From the NCBI GenBank assembly GCA_020736575.1, contig JAGPYM010000086.1, positions 1 through 64,000 of the forward strand: 64,000 nt of DNA, given 5' to 3'. A program made the position numbers and the translations under genes. The notes below the pieces were generated by a model that saw only the letters and a list, made by a program, of their open reading frames with translations, was not told where the DNA came from and did no database searches. Of this stretch, positions 46,890-59,154 are shown one piece after another. Origin of the DNA: Thelonectria olida (lineage: Eukaryota; Ascomycota; Sordariomycetes; Hypocreales; Nectriaceae). The first letter of the stretch is position 1; every line of letters begins with the position of its first letter.

Positions 46890-47816
46890 ATGCCAACCAA
46901 CAAGGCCCTGACTGTAGGCGCTGCCCTGGCCCTCGTCTGCGGGCATGTCTCCGGGCATATGATCATGATCGAGCCTCACCCCTTCAACCTCGACACTGAA
47001 CCTGTTCTACAGGTCGGCCCTTTGAATGCGGAACTCCCTTGGCCTTGCCAACACCTCAACCTAACGGCTGAAACCACTACGACTGTTACTGCCGGCTCGT
47101 CCATACTGGTTAAGTTCCAAGGCAGTATTGTTCACGGCGGCGGCTCCTGCCAGTTCAGCACTGCCTATGGCGATAACCCCCCCGAAGATGTCTCCGAGTG
47201 GAAAGTCATCTACAGTATTATTGGCGGGTGTCCAGCTCAAGCAGAAGGACAACTTACCGATGTTGGCACCGATGCTCAAGGTCGTATTATCGGCGGCCCC
47301 GAGTGCGGCAATGATTCGGGCACCAAGTGTCTTCGCCAGTTCAACATTCCTATTCCTAAGGAGATGAAGAATGGAAAAGCTATCTTCGCCTGGACGTGGT
47401 TTAATAAGATTGGCAACCGGGAGATGTATATGAACTGCGCGCCTATTAAGATCACTGGCGGCTCGGGCGATAGCTCCTTTATGGATAGTCTCCCCGCTCC
47501 CTTCCAGGCCAATGTCCCTGGTCAGTGTACGACCAGTAAGAATTCCTCGATCATTGGATTCCCCAAGCCTGGAAAGTACGGCAAGGTCAACGGCCAGATC
47601 ACTCCTGACAGCCAGGGAACCTGTGATGCGCCTTCTGATCCTGCCTTTGAGGACTCTGCGGGCGGAGACTCTTCCGAGCCTGCTGCCTCTGGCACGAATG
47701 CTAGCTCTGCTCCCGCTTCTACTGCCCCTGCGTCGCCCTCGTCTGCCACGGCTGTAACTTCCAACACTCTGTCGTTTCCGATGCTCCTACCGTATCTGAT
47801 ACTCCTAGCCAAGTAA
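46890..47816 (+). CDS. AA11 lytic polysaccharide monooxygenase, C-terminus frameshifted
   Basis: The 308-residue ORF opens with a signal peptide (1-22), and cleavage exposes His23 (HMIMIEPHPF), the first ligand of the copper histidine brace. The second ligand is His82 in SIVHGGGSCQ, and the axial Tyr180 lies in FNKIGNREMYMNC. These blocks, with WKVIYSIIGGCP, identify AA11, copper enzymes that oxidatively cleave chitin outside the cell. The catalytic domain (23 to about 225) is complete and intron-free, followed by a Ser/Thr/Ala-rich linker. At about 47750-47780 the frame is lost: the last 20 or so residues are out of frame, and the natural linker and C-terminal cysteine module continue in the next frame (see 47770-48088). 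A shortened but catalytically complete enzyme could still be secreted. Confidence 0.88.
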   Translation: MPTNKALTVGAALALVCGHVSGHMIMIEPHPFNLDTEPVLQVGPLNAELPWPCQHLNLTAETTTTVTAGSSILVKFQGSIVHGGGSCQFSTAYGDNPPEDVSEWKVIYSIIGGCPAQAEGQLTDVGTDAQGRIIGGPECGNDSGTKCLRQFNIPIPKEMKNGKAIFAWTWFNKIGNREMYMNCAPIKITGGSGDSSFMDSLPAPFQANVPGQCTTSKNSSIIGFPKPGKYGKVNGQITPDSQGTCDAPSDPAFEDSAGGDSSEPAASGTNASSAPASTAPASPSSATAVTSNTLSFPMLLPYLILLAK

Positions 47817-48088
47817 CCAGCGTTTCCACCAGCTCCGCCGAGCAAGTCGTCACTACGGAAGTTGTCCCCGTCAGCAGCGACACGCCTGTCGCGTCCCAAA
47901 CATCTGCCGAGACGCCTGCCAGCAGCGGCCGACCTAGTTGGGCTGATAGGATGGAGGCTTGTCCTCCTTCTGGCCAGCTCATTTGCTTTTCGGAGTCGAC
48001 CTTTAGGATTTACAATTTTGGGTGGGCGCTTCCTTAAGATATGCCTCTGGGGACTGCTTGCAGGGACAGCAAGATTACATTCGCTTAG
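47770..48088 (+). pseudogene. Detached 3' end of the AA11 LPMO gene (linker and X278-like module)
   Basis: In the frame next to the ORF above, a Ser/Thr-rich linker (SDTPSQVTSVSTSSAEQVV) leads to a cysteine-containing module (WADRMEACPPSGQLICFSES). This is the position and pattern of the small C-terminal X278-type module of AA11 proteins. It is cut by TAA at 48035-48037, after which the same frame continues with MPLGTACRDSKITFA to TAG at 48086-48088. The TAA is what C-to-T in a CAA codon would give, the CpA change RIP makes, and a RIP block begins about 180 bp further on. The module is therefore lost through one indel plus one nonsense mutation. Confidence 0.7.
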
Positions 48089-48269
48089 AGAGCTTTCACT
48101 CCCTATCGGGTGCGTTAAGCTTCAGACAGACGCCCCAGGAGCAGGCAGCCACTAGCCGGGCAACCGGCCGGCAGCGGCCAGCATCTAGGTGCCGATGTCC
48201 TTAGCAGGCTTCGGCCGTCCGACGCACGTTTAACAACCAACTTAGAACTGGTACGAATAAGGGGAATCT

Positions 48270-51200
48270 GACTGTTTATAATTAAAATATTAGTTAAAAA
48301 ACTAATTTAATAATTAAATAAGTATAAAAATAATAAGCTTATAAAAAGGCCAGCTATATAAAAGTTACTTAATAGTTTATTAAAAGGGCAGCTTAAACTT
48401 TCTTTTAAGGCTTTATTAGTATTAATTAATATATTTTCCTTATTATATTAAAATTAGCGCTAGTATATATAGTAATTTATAGTTTTTATATTTTTTAATT
48501 TGCTTTTTAATTAATATTCTTTTATTATTTTATATATTTTAAAAGTAGTAATATTACTAGTTATAATTTATTTTATAAAAAATTGAAAAAATAGTAAATT
48601 AAAAGTGTTTTAATCCCTTTTATAAAAAGCGGGGAAAAGATAAATATATATAAATATAAAAGTTATAAAAGGGTAAGGCTTTTATTTGAATAATAATAAA
48701 CGCGCTTTATTATAATAAATAAAAAAGGTTTATAAAAGTTAAAATCTTTATAATTAGTAATTTTTATTATTATATTAACTCTTTAATATATTTTTCTATT
48801 TAATTACCTTACTTATTTCTATTAGCTTAATTGCTTTTAGACCTATTTAATCTATTTTTAAACTTCCTTTTTAGCTTAACCCTTTCGCCCCCCCCCACTT
48901 TTTAACCCTTATATTTACTTGCCTATTTAACCCACTTTTTATTTTTAAATTTTTCCTTTATAGCCTTTTAAGCAACCATTTGGATTATTACTATTATATA
49001 TAGTAGCTCTTAAAGCTATAGCTTTAAGTTATACTCTTATATTTTTTTAAGAAAAAATTAATTATTTTAACTAAGTATATTATTTCTTGCCCAATTTAGA
49101 AGGTAATTAAGTTAGTTAACTTTTCTATTAAGGAATTTAAAATTATCTTTTTATATATTTAGTGTTTTAATTAGAATATAATAGCTTAAAAGGACTAAAT
49201 TAATCTTTTATATTACTTTTAATAGTATATTTATATTAGCTAATATAGGGATATTAAGGAGTTATAACTGTTTAAGATGCTTTTTAAACTCTCTAGTTAA
49301 ATAAATATACTTAAGGAAATTTATATAATCTAATAGATATTAAGCTACTATATTAATATTATCTTTTTAAATTATAGTTTATTTAATTAGTAGGAAGTTA
49401 GCTATATTAGGTTATATATTATATAATTAGTTAAGTTATATAAACTAGGGTTTAAAGGAGTAATACTTTGATATTAGAAGTTTAAAATAAGGTTCTTTAA
49501 GTAAGGTTTATTTAATAAGGATTTTTACGTAAAAGCTAATTATAAGCCCTATAAAAAAGCTTATTATAATAGATATAAGGCTGGGTTTTACTTATATTAA
49601 CTTTTATTATATACTACTATTAGACTTATTTTAATAAATAATAAAAGTTAAAATAGAAATATATAGTATAATTAGCTAAGATTTTTAAAATAAGAAAAAT
49701 AATATTTTTCTAATAATATAATATAATTTATAATATATTAAAATAGTAATTTAAATATATATTTATTAGGTAAAAAGGCTATTAATTGAATTTTATTATT
49801 ACAACTTTTAAATATTATTTAATAATAACTTATTATTATATTTTATATTTTAATTATAATAGTTTAATAACTTTTAATAAATAAAACTAAAAAGTTTTAA
49901 GTTTATATTTATAAAAAGATTAGAATATTAAAATTTAAATAATATAATAAGTTATTATATTTAATAATATATTATTTCCCTTTTATTAGTTTAATTTTTA
50001 ATATTATATTTATAATTTTATATAATTACTAATAGTTAGTTAATTTAAACTGTTTTCTTTTTTTTAAATATTATTATATTAATATAAAATTAAAATATAT
50101 AATTAAATATAAAATAAAAGAAATATTAAAATATAATTTTCTATTTAAATTTATAAATTATAATTATTTTTTTTATTAATATATTTTATATATACTATTT
50201 TTAATAAAGGTTTAATTATAAGGTAAATAATTTAAATTAATTAAATTATTATAAAAAGTATATTTATTATAATAAAATATAAAATAGTATTTATATTATA
50301 TTTTTTTATTAGTTTGCTTTTTTTCTGTTTCTTTTTAATTTTATTTATTTCCTTTTACTAATTATTTATATAATAAATAAATTTATTAAATAATAAAAAA
50401 AGCTGAAAATTAAAATAGAAAAGAAAAGTAATATAATATTAATATTTTACTTTTAACTAATTAAGTTATAGTTTCTATTAAGTATAATAATAACTTATTT
50501 AATATATATTTATAAAATTAAAAAAAGACTAAAAAAAGGTTTTAAAATTATTTAAATAGAAAATATAAAAGTTAAATAAAAAAGATAATATTTTATAAAT
50601 ATTAAAGTTTTATAAAAATTAAATAGTAAATAATATTTAATTATGAAGTATTTTAAATAAAATAAACTAATAGTTTTTAAGTTTTAATACAAGGTTTAAT
50701 AAATTTAGTTTTTTATTTAATTGTAATATTATTAGTAAAAGTTTATTAATAGATATTATATATATATAAAGTATTTTAATAATTTTTATATATTTTTTAA
50801 TTTTATATATTGTTTTTATTTAATAAAATATTTAATTTATATTATTTTATTAAATTATTTTTTATTTATATTATAAACTTTATTTATATTATATTTCTTA
50901 AAGTTTTTAACTTTTACTTTTAAATTATTATATATTTTAATTATAATTATTTCTTATATTAATTTAAATAAAAAATATATACAATAAAATTAAATTTAAC
51001 TTTTAATAGTTAGTTTAATTTATAATTATTTTCTAAAATTTTAGAAAGTTTAATATATTTATAATTAAGTTTTATATTTAGTTTTTTATATTAATACTTT
51101 TTAATAATAAAAAGTATTATATTTTCTTTTAAAAAAGTTAATCTTTTATATTTCTTTTAATTATAATATTTCTAATATTAATTTTAAATAAATAAAACTT

Positions 51201-53000
51201 TAATATATATTTTTTTAATATAAATATTTAAGTTTATTTAATATAAAAATAGCTATTAATATAAGTAGTTTATTTTTTAAACTTTTATAAATATTAAAAA
51301 TAAATTTAAAGTTTATATAATTTAATATAATTTTAATATTTCTATTAGTTATAATATTTTAAGCTAATTATATTATTAATAGCTTTTTAATTTAATTATT
51401 TTAAATATAATTAATATAATAAAAGTAAGTACTTTAAATTTAATTTATTTATGTAATTTATTTATTACTTTAAAAGTTTTAATTTATTATTAACTTATAA
51501 TTTAATTTAAGTTTTATTATAAAATATTATTAAAAGTTTAAAAAGAGTAGTTTTTTATTTAAAATAATTATATTAAATAGTTTATATATATTAATAATAT
51601 TTTATAAAAAAGTAAAAAGATATAAAGCTAGGTTTTACTTATATTAACTTCTATTATATATTAATATTAAATATATTTTAATATATTATAAAAAAGCTTA
51701 TTATAATAAATATAAGGCTCGGTTTTACTTATATTAACTTTTATTATATATTAATATTAAGTATATTTTAATAAATAATAATAGTATTAATATATATTAA
51801 GTCTTTTAATTAAAATCTTATAACTTAAAATAATTAACATAATTTTTTAATTAATATTTAATAGTATATTTATATTAAATAGTATAAAATTACTTAAAAG
51901 GTATAACTTTTTTAAATACTTATTAAAATCTTTTATTAGCTTAATATATTTAAAGAAGCTTATATATTTAAATATATAATAAGTAGCTATATAGCTTCTA
52001 TTATCTAATTAAATTATATTATATTTAATTAATAAAAAGTTAAATATTTTAACTATTATATATTATATTATTAGTTAAGTTATATAAACTAGAGTTAAAT
52101 AGAGAAAATAAGTATTTTTATATTAAAAGCTTAAAATAAAATTTCTTAAGTAAGGTTTATTTAATAGAAATTTTAATTTTAAAACTAATTATAAACTCTA
52201 TTAAAAAGCTTATTATAATAAATATAAAGCTAGGGTTTAGCTTATATTAATCTTTACTCTATATTTAAATTATTAGCTTTTTTAATAATACTAATATTAT
52301 TATTTTAAGAAATAATTAGTTATTTTAATTAAGCTTATTATTTTTTAATTAATTTAAAAAGTAATTAAATTAGTTAATTTTTCTATTAAAAAATTTAAAA
52401 TTATCTTTTTTTATATTTAGTTTTTTAATTAAAATATAATATTTTAAATAAATTTATTTAATTTTTTATATTACTTTTAATAGTGTATTTCTATTAGGTA
52501 ATATAAAAATATTAAAAAGTTAAAACTATTTAAAATACTTTTTAAGCTTTTTAATTATATATATATATTAATAAAAATTTATATAATTTAATAAATATTA
52601 AACTATTATATTAATATTATTTTTTTAAATTATAATATATTTAATTAATAGAAAGTTAATTATATTAAATTATATTAACTAGAGTTTAAAAAAGTAGTAT
52701 TTTTATATTATAAGCTTAAAATAAGATTTTAAAATATAATTTATTTAATAAAAATCTTTATTTAAAAACTAATTATAAACCTTATAAAAAAGCTTATTAT
52801 AATAAATATAAAGCTGGGTTTTATATATTTTAACTTTTATTATATATTAATATTAAGCTTATTTTAATAAATAATATATAAGAATATTATATATAATTAA
52901 TTTCTTACTAATTAAATATATTATTATTTAAAATAGTAATTATTAAAAGATTATATATTATAAACTATAATATATAAATTTTCTTAAATATATTTAGCTA
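48270..53000. repeat. AT-rich RIP-degraded repeat block 6
   Basis: 4.7 kb of near-pure A/T. It contains family A copy A3 (48744-49642, minus), truncated A heads at about 51640-51770, a family B copy at about 51775-52290 (minus) and a further truncated A-type copy at about 52320-52880 (minus). The middle part, 49650-51600, is A/T-only with no recognisable repeat landmark. 48089-48269 is short spacer. No gene is seen. Confidence 0.85.
48744..49642 (-). repeat. Repeat family A, copy A3
   Basis: About 899 bp, collinear end to end with copy A2 (33600-34497). It retains more C/G in places (for example the C9 run near 48888-48896 and CCTATTTAACCCAC), so it is less RIP-altered than A2 and useful with A1 for rebuilding the family consensus. 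Confidence 0.75.
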
Positions 53001-53196
53001 ATAGACAACTTTTATAAATTTTAAAGTCTGCCATATTATCCATGCTAAACTCCGCTTTAAAATCCAATTCCGCGCTTCGTGGCTCGGGTCGAAGTTTATA
53101 AAGCCTCGACTTCAGTTCCGTAATACTCCTCGCATTTTTCACTTTACTCGTGATATATGTACGAGCCACGAGTTCCGGTCCCTTTCCGGGAACGCC

Positions 53197-54057
53197 TTAA
53201 AACTCCCCCCTCCAGACCACGTCTTTCTTTGCCCAGCCATGCCACAGCCACTTGACTGAGTTCGAGGGGACGGCTTCCACATGAAAGCCGAGATGATTGG
53301 GCTCGTCCACATATATGACACCCTTGAGCCCTGAACCGCTGATCTTAGAGGTAATGACCCACCAGTTTGCGTAGGACCCCCGTCGCCACATGTCGGCCAA
53401 TGGTGGTCTTAGAATCATCATCGATAAGGCCCAGCTCCTGCTCAATTTCAACCACTTTGTTGTTCAATTCTGTGACTTCGGTTTGCATTGTCGAACGTAG
53501 GAGCCTCTGCGCCTTCTCGGATTCTAGGGAGACGGCGACTCGCTTGAGAAGGGATTGAAGACAGTCATCCACATCCATCATGGATCGCTCCTTTGGAATC
53601 GCCATTTTTTTGATCTTTATTCCTGGAAGCTGGGACAAATGGTCTAGAATCGCCATGAGCTTACTACGGCACACCATCTCTTCATATGGGAGCTCGGCGC
53701 GGGGGCTGTTGTCGATGAAGAACATCTGGGGAGTCTGCTCGGTGCCGAGAAGCTTTACAATCTTCTTCTGCCGTCCCTCGGTCAAAAGCTGCATGGAACT
53801 TTCCTCGGCGCCGACTTTTGTTGGCCTCGCTCTCCTGTAGTCCTGTCTAGTCTTCACCAGCGCATCATGGTCAAACCACGTGTTGATCATCAAGACCTGT
53901 CCAAACAAGTCCTTCATGAGCTGGGCCTTCTGAGGTGTTTACAAGCTAATCAATCGAGACACCGTAAGTAATATGCATCTGTCAATGGCGATCAAGGCGG
54001 CCATTAAGTGATGCCTTCCTTCAATCATCCAGTACATACCATTACCTCGTTTTCCAT
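53197..54057 (-). pseudogene. Unrecognised gene, probably damaged, at the edge of an AT block
   Basis: A short first exon (54057-54040, 18 nt) and a 110-nt intron with GTATGT..CTCAG ends lead to a 190-residue open stretch starting at 53929. It includes VLMINTWFDHDALVKTRQDY, EQTPQMFFIDNSPRAELPYE, and a coiled-coil-like MQTEVTELNNKVVEIEQEL. Near 53400 the frame appears to shift, because the adjacent frame continues with plausible protein (GLKGVIYVDEPNHLGFHVEAV) to 53197. Beyond that the DNA decays into AT block 6. The first part faintly recalls the C-terminal half of AIG1/septin-type GTPase domains, but no P-loop is present and I would not assign a function. Confidence 0.4.
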
Positions 54058-55582
54058 ATTCAAGGCTGTAGCTGCTTCATCCTACCATTGTGTGAAAGGG
54101 GTCGCAAGGATCAGCAGACTGGCTTGTTAACGTCTGAGTGATGCCTCTTTAGGCGAAAGTTGCGACTCGTAGGTCTATGTGAGAATGAATCTTCACACCT
54201 GGCTAGAGAATAGTGCTTATTGAGTGGTGTGACAAGAAGATGGGCTAGTGACGCCGCATACCAAAGACAGGGGTAAACGGCCCGAGAAAGCTTGGTTCAA
54301 GGAAAGAGTAACTCACTATTTTGCAAATACCGGTATGCGCACAGTCTGGTACTCGATGATATGCACAAGTACTGGACTGCTTTTCTACGACTGATACTAC
54401 AACGAACCTGCCTGTATTATCAAAGGTTGCGAGATGCTGCAGGCAGCAGACACAAATCGGAGGGGATAAATAGTATTACCATTAAGAAGAAGGAAAGCGA
54501 AGAGAGACCAATTCGACATTTATTTGCGATGCACACAGTTCCTAGAGCTTCTAGTCTCCTAAGTTCCTGGATGCTTTGAACCCTGGTTGTCTACCGTTAG
54601 CCGCTAGGAGACATCGTGAAATTTGGCTCCAGTATTTGCAGTCGACGGAGCGCTAATCAAGCAATCTTGGCCTTTCAGCCCCTTAACCCTGTCTGCTAAC
54701 TAGGACCTTGCTCCTGGAAGCGCGTGGCGCAGATACTTCGGCTTCTGGGACTTCAGCCACAGACTCGTATTTGGTTGATCGTCAAATTATGCTAGAGCCC
54801 AAAGTCAAGTCATGCGCGACGAGCTTGCTAAGAGGTCTAGTGTCAGCCACAATGTCACAAACGGCCCGTCCTCACATCACACTCAACATCATACCGGACA
54901 ATTTAATCGGCGTGTTCCTTGAGTGTGCTGTCTCGAGTAGTCGATACCTACTCCCCGCAGGAAAAATCCGCATCACCTTTTCTTTGGCCCTTCACTAATG
55001 TACAGACGCACACTTTGCCCTCTCGCACAAGAATGATATTCCGAGTAGAGAAATCCATAGACAAGAGATGAATAGCAAGCTTCGAAATCATTCAAGACAC
55101 GGAGGCCGTTATTTGGTGAAGTCAAGCGCTTGGCCCGAAAAACACATCCTTTCACGAATAGCCAGCTTGGGCCTAGATCCTTCCGACCATCGAAACACCA
55201 AGGAACAGTCCAGACCCCCCTTCAGCCCATCTGACAGGAGGAGGCATGAATCGGAATGACCCACCCACCAACCAACAACCAACAGGTAGGTCACCCTCTC
55301 CTCGGACCGATAAGCTAGTTTCCGGGCAGAATCCCTGGGCAATGACTCGTGACGATTGGGCCGGGGTGCATACGCCACAAAGCTTGATACCCCGCGGGGT
55401 TGATGATGACTTCGTGATAGACCCATCGCTGCCCCATGGGGAAGACCAGTTGTTACATTTACATGGCATCCGCGGGCGTCGAAAGTGAACGTTGCATCTT
55501 TCGGATTATCCGCTTCGTCGATCTTTCAACAGGCCCATCCACACCTCTTTCATGGATTACACATTCCCTTGATATCAACATC
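54058..55582. other. Intergenic, no gene seen
   Basis: 1.5 kb of ordinary composition between the unrecognised gene and the sugar transporter. Short ORFs only; none looks conserved. Confidence 0.45.
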
Positions 55583-57546
55583 ATGTTTGGTTCCTCAGAG
55601 AACGTCAGCAAGGATGAGATAGTCTTGATCCCCATCGACGTCAAACCTGGCTTCTCACACCAAGACGAATGCATCCCAAAGCCCCAGGCAACCCATCACG
55701 AGAACGCGTTATCGCATGTTCAAACACATACCTCCAATGTCTACACCGACACAGTTAATAACATACTATGGATTCCCCGCGTCTCGACAAGCTCGGATGA
55801 AACAGGCGCGCGCATCCGACGCGGTCTTGCCACTGAAAATGACATGACACTACTTGGGTGCTGCAAGCAATACCCGAAAGCCATCATGTGGTCGTTGCTT
55901 CTGTTCCTCACTGTGGTCATGGAAGCCTATGATAAGTCACTTATCGCTGGCTTCCTCGCTTTTCCGACTTTCAGAAGAAGGTATGGAGAGCCGAGATTGC
56001 CGCTTGCAGATTCTCCCGAGAAGCAACTCTACGAGATTTCGCCCATTTGGCAGATGGGTCTTCAGAATGCTGCTGTCGCTTGCGAGATTATAGGTCTTGT
56101 CGCCCACGGCTACATCTCATATCGTATCGGATATAAGAAGATGATGATGGCCAGTTTACTTTGGCTGTGTCTCGCCGTGTTTCCAGCTTTTTTTGCCCAC
56201 AATATTGGCTTATTATTGGCTTCCCAAGCTCTGTGCGGTAAGTCTACTGCTTCTCTATTCTATCCATCTGTTCTTCATCTCACTGTGACTTGTCAATACC
56301 TTGAATCTAACTGTCATTCCGGAAGGTCTTTCATGGGGCGTCATCCAAACCCTAGCCGCTACATACGCTGCTGAGGTCGTTCCCTCGGCCATTCGAGCTT
56401 GCATCTTGAGCAATGTCAATATGTGCTGGCTAGTTGGGCAGATATTGGGAACCGGAATCCTCCGTTCACTCCTTCCGGACACTTCTCAATGGTCCTATCG
56501 CATCCCATTTGCTTTGCAGTGGGCCTGGGCATGTCCCTTGTTATTTGCAGTCTACTTTGCCCCCGAGAGTCCCTGTAAGACTTCCCTTGCCGGCCTTGTT
56601 ACTATTCTTATCTAATTCCTCATGCTACACAGGGTGGCTTGTTCGTCATAACAAACAAGAAAAAGCTCGAAAATCCCTTCAGCGACTCTCAAGCAATAAC
56701 CGTCTTCATGTTGATGATACGATTGCTGTCATGGAGCACGTCAACTCGATCGAACAAAAGCTCAATTATGGCGGTTCGAGATATGCAGATCTATTCAAAG
56801 GTGTTAATCGTCGCAGGACTGAGATCTCGTCCATGGTCTGGGCATGTCAGGCTTTGTGTGGCTCAACCTTGACTGGCTATGCACCATACTTCCTCGAACA
56901 AGCAGGGTTCGAATCCTCCAAGTCATTTTCCCTAGCGACTGGAATGTATGCAATGGGCATTTTCGGGGGTATGATATCCTGGGGTCTCCTCTCGGTTATT
57001 GGCCGTCGCAGGCTTTATCTCTCAGGGCTTGTTGCTTCACTTATTTTCCTAATCACAGGCGGAATCGTCTCTATTGTATTAGACGGCCACCCGGCGATGA
57101 ACTGGACACTCGGATCACTCCTTATTCTTACAACCTTCGCGTATAATATCACGGTTGGCCCTACTTGCTATGTTATTGTTGCTGAGATACCATCGACCCG
57201 TCTCAGAGTCAAAACAGTAGCTTTTGCAAGGATAGTTTATAACCTCTTCACAATTCTCAACAATACCCTGGCACCTCAGATGCTCAATCCCACATCGTGG
57301 GGTCTTGCTGGCAAGTCATGTTTTATTTATGCCAGCACAACGCTGCTATGTCTTATTTGGTGTTATTTCCGCCTGCCAGAAACGCAGAAGCTATCATATT
57401 TGGAGTTGGATATACTTTTCGAGAAGGGAGCCCCGACGGCCAAGTTCAAGGAGCTTCAAGATAGACTCGCTGACAGTGCCTATCTTTCAATGTCAGCGGC
57501 GGAGCGATTGAGGAACGCTTGGCATGGTTGGCTTGCTTACTCATAA
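55583..57546 (+). CDS. Alpha-glucoside (maltose-type) MFS sugar transporter
   Basis: Three exons: 55583-56237, 56326-56574, 56633-57546 (introns 88 and 58 nt), giving 605 residues. The sugar-porter signatures are present: MEAYDKSLIAGFLAFPTFRRRYG after TM1, YRIGYKKMMMASLLW (degenerate motif A), PESPWWLVRHNKQEKARKSL formed by the second splice, VIGRRRLYLSG in the second half, AEIPSTRLRVKTVAFAR, and the closing PETQKLSYLELDILFEKG. The long hydrophilic N-tail (about 95 residues) and the WWLV block match fungal maltose/alpha-glucoside proton symporters. It sits in the plasma membrane. Met at 55583 was chosen because the upstream in-frame extension (to 55436) lacks conservation and coding bias. Confidence 0.92.
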
Positions 57547-59154
57547 TCGATGCTGCTCACTCAGTATCAGCATCATTGCGTCTATGAACCAGTAGATAGT
57601 GTGATAATAATTCCTTACTCTCTTATGCTCAGACGTGCATGTCAAAGGTGATCACGCCACGACCGTGACGTGTGTTGACGGATGTTGGAATGACGAAACG
57701 TCAAGTTTCGTCATGAGTGGCATGCCTGTGCGTTTTAGCTGAACAAGTCGTAAAACACGTCTCTGAATCATCAAAAAGGAGGCCAAAATCACTAGCTCGC
57801 ATTACTCATTCAGAGTTGGTCAAGAGATTTGACTTCTCCCCGCGGTAAATGCACCATCTTCATTCTGGAACAAATCTCTTGTCAGCTTCAAGCCAGCACA
57901 CCAGTCGAAGATTTCCCGAAGGAGCAGGTGTGAGACGTAGTATTTCACTATCAGTACCTGCGAACGCGAGCTTCAGGGGATGCAATTGCAAGGCGAGACT
58001 GTCTAGATGAGTTTCTAGTTAGCCTCACTACCCACCACACCTCGTGCAATGCGATTGGATTAACTCTCATCTATTGCGGGCTGAGCGCTGCGGTAGGATA
58101 TTTCAGCTTGGACTGTATTGACATGCCTAATTGAGCAGGAAATTGTGTTCAAAACAGGTAGTTAAAGTCTTTTCGATAGAGGCATTGGTAATAAACTAGC
58201 AGGGCCAACGGGCGCACTTACTTAAACGATGATGAATGCACTTGCAGTCTTTGTCACCAAGCAACATGATCCTTGTCGAAGAGTGATTTGGGGTGAGTAG
58301 CTTTGATGGAATGGCTATGGATCACATAATGTGTCCCGTTTTGGGGACTCTGGATGCAGTTGAGCGCCCGTGAATGAGAATCAGCGAAAGAGCATACAAT
58401 CGAGAGCTGAAGGACTTCCTACCACTGGGCACATGGCCGATGTAAACCGAGGGAAAGCCTTGGCATCTTATTGATCCATGTTCGAAGAAGCACTTTCCCG
58501 TGTCCTAGCCCGCCAGCTCGAGCTAGACGGATGAACTGGGCATTCGAATGGACAAGATCAGAGCCCGAGCATGGCTGAAGCTCCGAACAAGGGTGTGGAG
58601 GAGGGTTTATGACTTGGAAGTAAGAGATCACACGTCAACTGCCGTCTTCTGGACCACGGTCGAATGTCATGTCGGACCGACAAGACCTATGCTCAGACCA
58701 GGTGCGTTTACGACTAGACCCGGCTCGAACCAAGCCATGGGCTGTTAAGTACACCAAGTCCACAGCCAAGGTTTTTAAACTTGGCCAAACTCGCACAAGC
58801 GCCCTGGCGAGTGTCTCATTTTCATCGGTCCGACAAGACAATCCACGCCCGATTTTATAGTTTAGCCAGGGACACGCAAGGGGCCAAGTTCACGCGTCGA
58901 GACGCACGCTAAAGCATTATTGGTCGCCTCCTAGTTACGCACTCCATATTCTCTCCTGTTAAACATTTTAGGAGAACCTAGAGAGATCGTGGAGATATGC
59001 TGGGGAAGAGTACAAAATAACCCCATACTCCCCGCACGTTCTTGAGTTTATTTGTCTATTTACACACAGTTCTCTCCTGCTGCGCTACTACTCCTATTTG
59101 CGCTCTTTGGGTCTTGTCTAGGCGTTTTTGCTATAGTTACAAATTTGTCTTTAG
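57547..59154. other. Intergenic, no gene seen
   Basis: 1.6 kb without a credible reading frame. Ordinary composition until the AT block begins at about 59155. Confidence 0.45.

Noticed and set aside
53078..53170. Inverted 9-bp words CGTGGCTCG / CGAGCCACG as transposon ends
   Set aside because: Too short, no target duplication and no element between them.
56906..56916. GGTTCGAATCC, a perfect tRNA B-box word
   Set aside because: It lies inside the sugar-transporter coding exon, with no tRNA fold around it; chance.
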